Assembly: GCA_900551075.1 (NCBI GenBank)
Contig: URVB01000022.1
Span: 1-54,585 of the forward strand
DNA from: an uncultured Blautia sp.
GTDB lineage: Bacteria; Bacillota; Clostridia; Lachnospirales; Lachnospiraceae
Direction: 5' to 3'
DNA length: 54,585 nt
Both the position numbers and the translations under genes were made by a program. Below the pieces are notes generated by a model. It did not search any database, had not been told where the DNA came from, and saw only the letters and a program-made list of their open reading frames with translations. The stretch's first letter is position 1. The number at the start of each line of letters is the position of its first letter. Below, one piece after another: positions 1 to 8,015 of the stretch.

Positions 1-2
1 TC

Positions 3-19
3 TTTTTTTTTTTTTTTTT
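3..19. repeat. 17-nt poly-T homopolymer
   Basis: An uninterrupted run of 17 T on the plus strand (17 A in the direction of ftsQ transcription), lying about 60 bases past the ftsQ stop. It could be a slippage-prone tract between ftsQ and the next dcw gene, or a sequencing or assembly edge artefact. Between it and the ftsQ stop there is a G+C-rich inverted repeat (CCGCC, 6-nt loop, GGCGG), but no T-run follows it in the ftsQ direction, so it is not a convincing terminator. Confidence 0.7.
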
Positions 20-76
20 CCAGTATTTTGTATTTTCTCCGCCGCGTTTTCCCCCCCGCCGCTACAGGCGGTGAAT

Positions 77-1243
77 CTAATCCCCGTCGTCAGAATAGGC
101 ATCCTCTTCCATATATTCTTCCGTATCTTCTTCCGTATCTTCTTCCGTATCCTCTGCGGTATTCGGATTGGGGCCGATATAATTGCCTTCCCGGTCGTAC
201 TCACCGCTTCCGGTATAGCCGCCTTCTTCATTATAGCCGCCCTTCCAGTCGCCGTTGGCATCCATTGTTTCCTGCGTGGGAGCAGGTCCGACATAATTCA
301 GATATTCATCATATTCGCCGCTTCCGGTATAATCGCCCTCTTCATCATAACCGCCTACCCAGTTCTCAAGCGCATAATCCAGTTCTGTCATCGGCTTCGG
401 TCCTACGTGCCTGCCATTTTCGTCATACTCGCCATCTCCGGTGTAATCACCGTTTTCATCGTAGCCGCCGTTCCAATTTGCCGCAGTAATTTCCTCTTCC
501 TCACGTTCAAAGGTTATGGTCTTATTACTGTCTGTCACATTTTCCATGTGCAGAATTCCCTTTTCTCCGGCAATCTTCGGCAAGATGGCAATCACTCTTG
601 CCATCTTATCCTCCAGGTAAACATCCTTGCCGAGCTGAACGGTAATATCCCCATAAACAAGACTGATCTGATAGCTTTCGTCAAATACGATATGATCCGG
701 TATCATCTCATTTTTTGAAAAGATTGTTGCCAGGGCCACCGCCGTATTCAATACGGTTGTCCCTTTTATCGGCAGCTTTTCATTCATAACCACATGATTT
801 ACCTGAATTCCATCAAAATACGGCACTTTTTCATCCCTGATCCTGGAGCCCTCGATAAAAATACCGTTCCTGTCAAAATATATATAGCTGTCCAAATACG
901 GAATACAGCCTACCGGCTGTTTTTCCTTTACACTGATGACAATTGTATTCCTGTTCATCTGCGTTACACTGAAGCCCTCCACAAACGGAACCTCCTCCGT
1001 ATTGTTCGTTGTATAGAGCATTGGTGCCAAAACAGAGTTGGAAGCCAACGGCCCTCGAAGAATCATCTCCTTTATCTCAGCTTTGGAATAATGGCTGCTT
1101 CCCATAACCTCCACATGTTCTACTCTATAATAAGTAAAAAAGAAGACAATTCCCGCCAAAAGGACTGCCGCCAGACCTCCAATCATCATTTTCCAGGTCT
1201 TTTTACTGATTTCTAATTTCTTCCTGTAATTGGATGTTCTCAT
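77..1243 (-). CDS. ftsQ: FtsQ/DivIB-type cell division protein with C-terminal repeats
   Basis: This 388-aa bitopic protein has a short basic cytoplasmic N-terminus, one membrane segment (about residues 19-39) and a POTRA-like domain (about 42-115, beginning VEHVEVMGSSHYS). A beta-rich extracytoplasmic domain runs to about residue 250. FtsQ/DivIB links FtsL/FtsB and the septal synthase in the divisome. The C-terminus is unusual: three near-identical 29-residue repeats at residues 256-284, 294-322 and 332-360 (38-residue period), then an Asp/Glu tail. The start overlaps the end of murA by 41 bases, as expected for coupled dcw genes. ftsZ would be the usual next gene but lies outside the window. 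The family call is firm from position, length and architecture; the role of the repeats is unknown. Confidence 0.88.
   Translation of the reverse strand: MRTSNYRKKLEISKKTWKMMIGGLAAVLLAGIVFFFTYYRVEHVEVMGSSHYSKAEIKEMILRGPLASNSVLAPMLYTTNNTEEVPFVEGFSVTQMNRNTIVISVKEKQPVGCIPYLDSYIYFDRNGIFIEGSRIRDEKVPYFDGIQVNHVVMNEKLPIKGTTVLNTAVALATIFSKNEMIPDHIVFDESYQISLVYGDITVQLGKDVYLEDKMARVIAILPKIAGEKGILHMENVTDSNKTITFEREEEEITAANWNGGYDENGDYTGDGEYDENGRHVGPKPMTELDYALENWVGGYDEEGDYTGSGEYDEYLNYVGPAPTQETMDANGDWKGGYNEEGGYTGSGEYDREGNYIGPNPNTAEDTEEDTEEDTEEYMEEDAYSDDGD
164..478 (-). repeat. Three 38-residue-period repeats in the FtsQ tail
   Basis: Each copy follows the pattern [ND]W-x-GGY[DN]E, then YTG-x-GEYD, then [VI]GP-x-P. 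Copies are separated by 9-residue linkers that are not conserved (starting MTELD and TQETM). The DNA also repeats visibly, suggesting recent duplication or gene conversion. The tail after copy 3 is almost all Asp, Glu and Thr. Confidence 0.9.
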
Positions 1244-2516
1244 AAAAACTCATTCCTGTATCTTCTATAATCACACCGCCAAGTGCGGCCAAATCGTCAC
1301 ATATATGTTCATAACCGCGGCGGATAAACGAATATCCCCTCACTGTAGTCATTCCCCTGGCAGCCAGCGCTGCGATCACAAGTGCGGCCCCGCCGCGCAG
1401 CTCCTCTGCATAAACCGTACATCCGCGAAGCAGCGGGCATCCCCGTACCCATGCGTCCCTGCCCGCAACCGTAATTCCCGCACCCATGCGATTCAACTCC
1501 CCCGCTGCCTTATAGCGGTCTTCAAAAATCTTTTCCCGAATATGGCTCTCTCCCTGTACAGTGGTCAGCACAGCCAGGAGGGGGGACTGCAGATCCGTTG
1601 GAAATCCCGGATAGACCTCTGTCTCCAGATAGGAAACCGGAAAGCGCACACAGCTTCCGTCCGCTATTAGTTTACCACTCTTTACTTCATATTGTCCACC
1701 CATTTTCCGATATACTTCCAGGAATGCGTCCAGCTCACCCTCCGGAGGATTGGCAATTGTTATTTTGCCCCTGGTGGCTGCCCCTGCACAGAGATAAGTC
1801 CCTGCCACAATCCGATCCGGCGGCACCTCCATTTCTCCTCTGCCCAGCCCCGATACACCTGTGATATGGATACAATCTCCTCCATCTCCCTGAATCCCGG
1901 CTCCCATCCCCCGCAGATACCTGCAAAGCCACAAAATTTCCGGCTCCCTTGCACAGTTCTTCAGACAGGTTTCCCCCTCTGCCAGAACTGCCGCCAGAAT
2001 TCCCTGCTCCGTTGCACCCACGCTTCTTTTTGCAAAGGTAATCTCCGCACCTTTCAGTCTTCTGCAGTGTGCTCCAATCACAAAAGCGCCCTCCTCAATG
2101 ACCGCTCCCAGCTCCCGCAGGGCATACAAATGCAGATCGATCGGCCTCTTCCCGATCACACAGCCTCCCGGATATCCAATGCTGCCTTTTTTATTTCTTC
2201 CAAGCATTGCCCCCAGCAATATAACGGAGGAACGCATTTTCCCCGTATGGATACCGCAGATTTCCGTTTTGTCCGCATACGTACAATCCATATAAAGATC
2301 ATGATCCTCCCACCAGGTTACTGCTCCCAGCTCCCGCAGGATTTTTTCCATACAAAATACATCCGCGATTTTCGGACAGCCTTTCAGGACACTGACTCCC
2401 CGATGCAGCAGCGACGCTGCCATCATCGGCAGTGCTGCATTTTTGGACCCCTGTATATGCACGGTCCCGCATAGGGGCACTCCTCCTGCAATGCGAATTT
2501 CATCCAATCCATTCAC
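1203..2516 (-). CDS. murA: UDP-N-acetylglucosamine 1-carboxyvinyltransferase
   Basis: MurA transfers enolpyruvate from phosphoenolpyruvate to UDP-GlcNAc, the first committed step of peptidoglycan synthesis in the cytoplasm. The 437-aa protein is of normal family length. It shows GSKNAALP (K25, matching the substrate-binding Lys) and the active-site loop PGGCVIGKRPIDLH with C119, the Cys that is alkylated by fosfomycin, so it should be active and fosfomycin-sensitive at this residue. Its ATG overlaps the ftsW stop (ATGA) and its 3' end overlaps ftsQ. Clostridia often have two MurA copies; this is the dcw-cluster copy. The slot before it, where murG is common, is empty. Confidence 0.93.
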   Translation of the reverse strand: MNGLDEIRIAGGVPLCGTVHIQGSKNAALPMMAASLLHRGVSVLKGCPKIADVFCMEKILRELGAVTWWEDHDLYMDCTYADKTEICGIHTGKMRSSVILLGAMLGRNKKGSIGYPGGCVIGKRPIDLHLYALRELGAVIEEGAFVIGAHCRRLKGAEITFAKRSVGATEQGILAAVLAEGETCLKNCAREPEILWLCRYLRGMGAGIQGDGGDCIHITGVSGLGRGEMEVPPDRIVAGTYLCAGAATRGKITIANPPEGELDAFLEVYRKMGGQYEVKSGKLIADGSCVRFPVSYLETEVYPGFPTDLQSPLLAVLTTVQGESHIREKIFEDRYKAAGELNRMGAGITVAGRDAWVRGCPLLRGCTVYAEELRGGAALVIAALAARGMTTVRGYSFIRRGYEHICDDLAALGGVIIEDTGMSFYENIQLQEEIRNQ

Positions 2517-3640
2517 TCCCCGAGGGGACTCTTACGTTTATTGTATGCAGGCGGTCTTCTTCTGTGACTGCTGACACTTAAAGCAAGCCCCATCTCCGCC
2601 AGAAGAAATACCACCGATGTACCTCCGTAGCTGACAAACGGCAGCGTAATTCCCGTATTGGGAATCGTATTGGTCACAACTGCAATATTCAATATGACCT
2701 GAATCGCCATATGCCCCATGATTCCCGCACAGATCAGTGTTCCCTTAAGATCCATGCTGTGCATGGCAATTACGCACAGCCTCCACAGCAGCAGGCCGAA
2801 AACAACGATCAAAAATGCCGCTCCCACAAGCCCCAGCTCTTCACAAATAATTGAAAAAATCATGTCATTCTGGGCCTCCGGCACAAATCCAAGCTTCTGC
2901 AGGCTGCTTCCAAGCCCCCTGCCAAATAATCCGCCGCTCCCGATCGCATATAACCCCTGTATGGTTTGGAAGCCTTTTTCATATTTCTCGGGATCTCTCC
3001 AGATAGCCAGGCGCTCCAGACGATAACTCTCAGCCGCCAGAAATAAAGCCACAAAGCCTATGCCGGCTCCGCCCAATCCAATAAACTGCATATACTTCGG
3101 ATTTGATACAAAAATCAGGATTACCCCGATTCCCAGAATGATGATCGCGGTACTTAAGTTGTTGGAACCGACCAGACCGACAATCGGAAGCAGTGTCAGC
3201 ATAGTGCGGCACATAAACCAAAATCCGGAAGTGTCTTTTTCCGTTCTGTCTATCTGCCATGCCAGAAATAAAATAACTGCTACCTTCGCAAATTCCGAGG
3301 GCTGAAAGGAAAGAGGCCCCAAATTCAGCCAACGCTTAGAACCGTTAATCTCCTGACCGAACAAAAGAACTGCTGTCGAAAGCAGCATAGAAAGCAGATA
3401 TGCCGCAGGTGCCAGGGACGTAAAAAAGCGGTAATCCATACGTGAAACAGCATACATAGCCGCCAGACCGAGCGCTGTTGCGAATAGCTGCTTCTTAAAA
3501 TAATAAGCAGAGTCATGGAAGCGGACTCTGCCGTTATATTCACTGGTGCTGAACAGAATCACCAGACCAAAGACCACCAAAAGCAGCACAAGTGCCAGCA
3601 TCGTCATATCTGGTCTTTGGGATTTCGCATCTCCGGACAT
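2513..3640 (-). CDS. ftsW: FtsW/SpoVE lipid II-polymerising glycosyltransferase (SEDS)
   Basis: A 375-aa polytopic membrane protein of the SEDS family with about ten membrane segments. SEDS proteins polymerise lipid II with a partner class B PBP, two of which are encoded upstream in the same operon. Family signatures include NGSKRWLNLGPLSFQPSEFAK in the central loop region and LPFVSYGGTS near the C-terminus. A good ribosome binding site (TGGAGGCGG) precedes the ATG. The gene overlaps murA by 4 bases. About 140 bases separate it from murD, and I see no gene or clear signal there. It could serve vegetative septation, sporulation or both. Confidence 0.92.
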   Translation of the reverse strand: MSGDAKSQRPDMTMLALVLLLVVFGLVILFSTSEYNGRVRFHDSAYYFKKQLFATALGLAAMYAVSRMDYRFFTSLAPAAYLLSMLLSTAVLLFGQEINGSKRWLNLGPLSFQPSEFAKVAVILFLAWQIDRTEKDTSGFWFMCRTMLTLLPIVGLVGSNNLSTAIIILGIGVILIFVSNPKYMQFIGLGGAGIGFVALFLAAESYRLERLAIWRDPEKYEKGFQTIQGLYAIGSGGLFGRGLGSSLQKLGFVPEAQNDMIFSIICEELGLVGAAFLIVVFGLLLWRLCVIAMHSMDLKGTLICAGIMGHMAIQVILNIAVVTNTIPNTGITLPFVSYGGTSVVFLLAEMGLALSVSSHRRRPPAYNKRKSPLGE

Positions 3641-3782
3641 GGGCCGCCTCCATAAAGCAACGTTATTTATAGATATGAAAAAGCAAGGGGAAGATATGCA
3701 TAAAACGGCATGCCACTGTTTCCAATGACACGCCGTATCTTTTCTCAGACGTCCGAATTCCTGTAAAATCCACCTCCGGACT

Positions 3783-5138
3783 CTATAACATCCTTACATA
3801 TTCCTTAAACATATCCCCGCGCTGCTCGTAATTGTCAAACTGTCCCCAGCTTGCACAGGCAGGGGAAAGCAGTACCGCATCCCCGGGTCTCGCTTTTTCC
3901 GCACAGAGCTTCACTGCTTCCTTTAGAGTCTCACAAAGAAGAATATCGTAAAATCCAAGACGCTCTGCCGCCTCCCTGATTTTCTCCTTTGTCTGGCCGA
4001 TCAGCACCAGATAACGTACCTTTCCGTGAAAAGCATGTATCCATTCATCATAGCAGGAGCCCTTATCATACCCGCCGCCGATCAGCAGTGTCGGACGGTT
4101 CATCGCCTCAATGCCCCTGATCGCAGCATCCGGATTGGTTCCCTTGGAATCATTATAATAAGCTACGCCGTTTTTCTCAGTGACATATTCGATCCTGTGC
4201 TCCACTGCCGTAAATTCGCAGATGCTCTTACGGATACTGTCCATAGAAACCCCTGCATAATATGCCATTGCAACGGCAGCCATAACATTTTCGATGTTAT
4301 GCTGTCCCAGAAGCTTCAGCTCCCCGGTTCTCACCACCGGAAGCTCTTCCTTTGCCGTCTTCAGCACGATCCTGTCCCCCTCCAGATAAATACCCTCATC
4401 CAGCTTGCGGACACTGGAAAAACAGACGGTCTTCGGCACAATATCTTTTCCGAATTCCCGGAGTACCTCGTCCTCATAATTCAGGACACAGACATCCTCC
4501 GGCCGCTGGTTTTTCACGATCAGCTCTTTGACACGGATATATTCCTCCATGGTATGATGACGGTTCAGATGATCCTCCGTAATATTTAAAATTGCACTCA
4601 CCTTCGGCGCAAATTTTTGAATTGTCTCCAGTTGGAAGCTGCTGATCTCCGCAACTGTTACCGTATCCTCTCTCATTTCCAAAGCTTTGGAGGTATACGG
4701 AGTTCCGATATTTCCCACTACAAACACTGAATCTACGGCATCCTGCATAATCTTTCCCAAAAGTGCTGTTGTGGTTGTTTTTCCGTTTGTTCCCGTAATC
4801 GCAAGAACTTCCCCTTTTCCCGTCTGATAGGCCAGCTCTACCTCTCCCCAGACAGGCAGCCCCTGCTCATAAAAGCTCTTCACAAGCGGAATATCCGTGG
4901 GAACGCCAGGACTCAACACTACCAAATCCAGGCTCTTTTGCACTTCCTTGGGCAGCTCCCCCGCATAAACCTCCAGCTCATAATTTCCCCGGGTTTTATG
5001 TACCACAGAAGCTTTATCTATTTCTGCATTGCCATCATAAATCACCGGACAGGCTCCCACCTGGCCAAGTAAATCCGCAGCACCGATCCCACTTTTTCCG
5101 GAACCAAATACCAGGACCCTTTTCCCTTGTAATTCCAT
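3783..5138 (-). CDS. murD: UDP-N-acetylmuramoylalanine--D-glutamate ligase
   Basis: MurD adds D-Glu to UDP-MurNAc-L-Ala in an ATP-dependent cytoplasmic step. The 451-aa protein has an N-terminal Rossmann-like UDP-binding part (VLVFGSGKSGIGAA), the Mur ligase ATP loop TGTNGKTTTTALLG, the central EISSFQLE segment and the C-terminal GTNPDAAIRGI region. I chose the ATG at 5138 because AGGAGGATAT lies just upstream and the conserved N-terminus begins there; an upstream in-frame extension to 5234 overlaps mraY and is not family-like. It lies 11 bases after the mraY stop. Confidence 0.95.
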   Translation of the reverse strand: MELQGKRVLVFGSGKSGIGAADLLGQVGACPVIYDGNAEIDKASVVHKTRGNYELEVYAGELPKEVQKSLDLVVLSPGVPTDIPLVKSFYEQGLPVWGEVELAYQTGKGEVLAITGTNGKTTTTALLGKIMQDAVDSVFVVGNIGTPYTSKALEMREDTVTVAEISSFQLETIQKFAPKVSAILNITEDHLNRHHTMEEYIRVKELIVKNQRPEDVCVLNYEDEVLREFGKDIVPKTVCFSSVRKLDEGIYLEGDRIVLKTAKEELPVVRTGELKLLGQHNIENVMAAVAMAYYAGVSMDSIRKSICEFTAVEHRIEYVTEKNGVAYYNDSKGTNPDAAIRGIEAMNRPTLLIGGGYDKGSCYDEWIHAFHGKVRYLVLIGQTKEKIREAAERLGFYDILLCETLKEAVKLCAEKARPGDAVLLSPACASWGQFDNYEQRGDMFKEYVRML

Positions 5139-5149
5139 ACATATCCTCC

Positions 5150-6106
5150 TTACAATGCCGCATAAGCAATCAGGCACATAATTGTTGTCACAACCGTAAA
5201 AACCGTGACAACCCTTGTCTCGGACCAGCCGCACAATTCGAAATGATGATGAATCGGCGCCATCCTGAAAATGCGCTTCCCATGAGTCGCCTTAAAATAA
5301 GACACCTGCAGCATTACAGACAGTACCTCGATCAGATAGATCAGCCCTACAAGCAGGATGAACAACGGCATCTGCAGCACATAAGCAGTTCCCGCAACAA
5401 AGCCGCCCAATGCAAGAGAACCTGTATCCCCCATGAAAACTCTCGCCGGATATACATTAAACAGCAAAAATCCCATAAGGCTTCCTACAACTGCACAGGT
5501 AACGGGCTCTATTCCGGTTTCCATTCCAATAGAAACTACAGTAAAAAATACTGCAACGATGAGGGTTACGCTGGAAGCAAGACCATCCAGCCCATCCGTA
5601 AAATTCACGCCGTTGACAGTACCGATCACTGCAAAGAACAACACCGGAACTGCCAGCCAGCCCAGATTCAGATAATGTCCGCTCCAGAACGGAATCCTCA
5701 TATTTAAAGAAATATCCGTATAATTCAGCAGATAAAACGCAAAAATTCCTGTCAAAATAACCTGAAGAGAGAATTTCTGCCAGGGGAGCAGACCATCGGA
5801 ACGTTTCAGAACAACCTTCAGATAATCATCCAAAAATCCGATAATGCCGAACCCAAGAGTCAAAAACAGAATCGGAATGATACTCGGATAGTCCTTAATA
5901 TAAAACAGGGATGTCACAACTGCAGCAATCAGAAAAATCACGCCGCCCATAGTCGGTGTTCCCGCCTTTTTCAAATGAGATTGTACACCGTCTACTCTTT
6001 CTGTCTGCCCCATCTTCAGTTTCCTCAGAAACGGAATGATGACTGGTCCTAACAAAACGCTGATCGCAAAAGAAACCAGCACCGGGATTACAATTTTTAA
6101 TTCCAT
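5150..6106 (-). CDS. mraY: Phospho-N-acetylmuramoyl-pentapeptide transferase
   Basis: MraY moves phospho-MurNAc-pentapeptide from UDP to undecaprenyl phosphate, making lipid I at the inner face of the membrane. The 318-aa polytopic protein shows TPTMGG near the N-terminus, the catalytic-loop FLDDYLKV, NFTDGLDGL and the C-terminal APIHHHFE signature. The ATG at 6106 follows GAGGTGTGAGG and gives the usual length; the reading frame stays open upstream to 6520 inside the PBP gene, but that stretch is not MraY-like. A promoter-like pair of hexamers lies in the gap before it. Confidence 0.96.
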   Translation of the reverse strand: MELKIVIPVLVSFAISVLLGPVIIPFLRKLKMGQTERVDGVQSHLKKAGTPTMGGVIFLIAAVVTSLFYIKDYPSIIPILFLTLGFGIIGFLDDYLKVVLKRSDGLLPWQKFSLQVILTGIFAFYLLNYTDISLNMRIPFWSGHYLNLGWLAVPVLFFAVIGTVNGVNFTDGLDGLASSVTLIVAVFFTVVSIGMETGIEPVTCAVVGSLMGFLLFNVYPARVFMGDTGSLALGGFVAGTAYVLQMPLFILLVGLIYLIEVLSVMLQVSYFKATHGKRIFRMAPIHHHFELCGWSETRVVTVFTVVTTIMCLIAYAAL

Positions 6107-6151
6107 CCTCACACCTCTTATATTTCTTTCGTTTTTTTCATTGTCTTTTCT

Positions 6152-6180
6152 AGTATAAGGCTTTTTTTCACAATTATCAA
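6152..6180 (-). promoter_or_regulatory. Internal promoter before mraY
   Basis: On the minus strand TTGATA (6175-6180) and TATACT (6152-6157) are separated by exactly 17 bases. The -35 overlaps the stop codon of the upstream PBP gene and the pair lies about 45 bases before the mraY start. It would let mraY-murD-ftsW-murA-ftsQ be transcribed apart from the MraZ-controlled promoter. Confidence 0.55.
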
Positions 6181-7934
6181 GACTCAGGGACAACTTCTTC
6201 CACCTCTGCCGTCTTTTCAATTCCCAGATATGGAAGCACATTTTCAAAAATGCTGCGGATGACGGGAGCTGCGATTGTTCCTCCATAATAGATTCCCTGA
6301 GGGTTGTGAATGATACACAGACCCAGCACCCGGGGATTCTCCGCAGGCGCAAATCCGAGGAAGGAGGAGATGTAGCGGTTGGCGCTCCTGGGAAGCGTCT
6401 GGGACGTGGCCGTTTTGCCGCCAATCGTGTACCCCTCAATTTTGGCATTTCTCCCCGAGCCTTCCGAAACCACGCTTTCCAGAATCTTTCGGACAGTTTC
6501 GGAGGTTTCGGCCGAGACAATTCCGGCCTCTGCCGGATACTCGATCTTTTTTACATAAGTTCCCTCCGGATTCTGCACGGTCACTCCGAAATGCGGTGTT
6601 ACGCGGTTTCCGCCATTGATCAGGGAACTGACGGTCGTCGCAAGCTGGATGGGCGTAATCTGAAAGGACTGTCCAAAAGCAACGGTAGCAAGCTCCACAT
6701 TTCCCATATTTTCCTTTTGGTGCATGATCGTTCCTGCCTCTCCCGGAAGATCTATGCCTGTTTTTTTCATAAGTCCGAACTGCTGAAAATATTTATAATA
6801 ATTATCAATCCCCAGACGGAGCCCTACCTCAATAAAAACAGGGTTACAGGAATTTTGTGCACCCTCTATAAAGTTCTGCGACCCATGGCCTCGTCTGTTC
6901 GCACAGTGTATTCGCCTGTCATCCACCAGTTTATAGCCCGGGCAGTAGAACCGGTCGTTCACAGAAACCACACCGGCCTCCAGGCCTGCGGACATGGTAA
7001 TGATCTTAAAGGTGGAGCCAGGCTCATAGGTATCATTTAAACAGGGGTTCCTCCACATCTGATTGAGAAGATCCTGCTTTTGCTGCTGGTCCAGTCCGGA
7101 GGTATCCGTATCTGTATTCAGGGTAAAGGGGTCGTTCAGATCAAATTCCGGCACATTTACACAGGCATAGATTTCTCCATTCTGCGGATTCATCAGCAGA
7201 ATCGATACTCTGTCCGCCTGCTTTTCTTCCATGACCTTTAAGGCTGCCTGCTGAACAAATTCCTGGATATTGGCATCCAGACTGATCTGCAGATTATCTC
7301 CTGCCACCGGGTCAACCCGGCTTTCTCCGATCTCGTCGATTTCCACACCCCTGGCATCTGTCGTTGTCAGAATCTTCCCCGGCGTTCCGCTTAAAACCTC
7401 CTCATACTTTACCTCCAGGCCGATAATTCCCTGATTATCCCCTCCCGTAAAGCCAAGCACCTTGGAGGCCAGAGAGCCGTAAGGATAATAACGCTTGTAA
7501 TCCTCATCCACCTTCACACCCTCCAGTTCATAATCACGGATCGTATCTCCGACCTCTTTTTCCACGTTTGTCTTGATTCTCTCAATAGAGGAAACCTTTT
7601 CCACACGTTTACGGACAGCATCCTCCTCCATTCCCAGTTCTTTTACAAGCATAGAAATTACTTTTTCCGGTTCTTTGATCTGGCTGTGAATGACAGAAAT
7701 CGTACAGACCGTCTTATTGTCTGCAAGCACCTTCCCGTTTGCATCCAGAATCTTCCCCCTCGCAGCCTTAATATCCCGCTCCCTTTCATGCAGATCCTGA
7801 GCCTTCTCATAATAATAATCCGAGCGAAAACCCATAAGATATACAAGCCTGCCGATCAGGCCAAACAGCATGACCGTACAGCAGAGAAAAACCACCCACA
7901 CCTTCTTTTTATGGAATGTCTTATTTTTCTTCAT
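6177..7934 (-). CDS. Class B penicillin-binding protein, SpoVD/PbpB-like
   Basis: A 585-aa septal-type transpeptidase that cross-links peptidoglycan outside the membrane. It has an N-terminal membrane anchor (about residues 10-32), a PBP dimerisation domain (AARGKILDANGKVLADN) and a transpeptidase domain with YEPGSTFK (catalytic Ser) and SCN. The third motif, normally KTG, reads KTA (K507-T508-A509). There is no PASTA domain. The ATG at 7934 follows a GCAGGGG ribosome binding site and starts a typical MKKNK basic N-terminus; the frame is open further upstream without a better start. It is the second of two tandem class B PBPs. Whether it is the sporulation (SpoVD) or division copy cannot be told from sequence alone. 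Confidence 0.9.
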   Translation of the reverse strand: MKKNKTFHKKKVWVVFLCCTVMLFGLIGRLVYLMGFRSDYYYEKAQDLHERERDIKAARGKILDANGKVLADNKTVCTISVIHSQIKEPEKVISMLVKELGMEEDAVRKRVEKVSSIERIKTNVEKEVGDTIRDYELEGVKVDEDYKRYYPYGSLASKVLGFTGGDNQGIIGLEVKYEEVLSGTPGKILTTTDARGVEIDEIGESRVDPVAGDNLQISLDANIQEFVQQAALKVMEEKQADRVSILLMNPQNGEIYACVNVPEFDLNDPFTLNTDTDTSGLDQQQKQDLLNQMWRNPCLNDTYEPGSTFKIITMSAGLEAGVVSVNDRFYCPGYKLVDDRRIHCANRRGHGSQNFIEGAQNSCNPVFIEVGLRLGIDNYYKYFQQFGLMKKTGIDLPGEAGTIMHQKENMGNVELATVAFGQSFQITPIQLATTVSSLINGGNRVTPHFGVTVQNPEGTYVKKIEYPAEAGIVSAETSETVRKILESVVSEGSGRNAKIEGYTIGGKTATSQTLPRSANRYISSFLGFAPAENPRVLGLCIIHNPQGIYYGGTIAAPVIRSIFENVLPYLGIEKTAEVEEVVPES

Positions 7935-8015
7935 AAAAAATCCCCTGCAAGAGATTGTCATACTAATATATGACGCCCTCTTACAGGGGTATTCCCAAAC
8001 TCTCATGAGCCTTTT

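Noticed and set aside
71..718. A 215-residue Ile/Phe-rich plus-strand frame opposite ftsQ
   Set aside because: It is the reverse reading of the FtsQ acidic repeats and looks membrane-like only because of that composition.
3641..3782. A small gene or terminator between ftsW and murD
   Set aside because: No ribosome binding site with a plausible frame and no stem with a T-run was seen.
5150..6520. mraY extended to an upstream start inside the PBP gene
   Set aside because: The extra 138 residues are Arg/Pro-rich, unlike MraY; the ATG at 6106 has a proper ribosome binding site.
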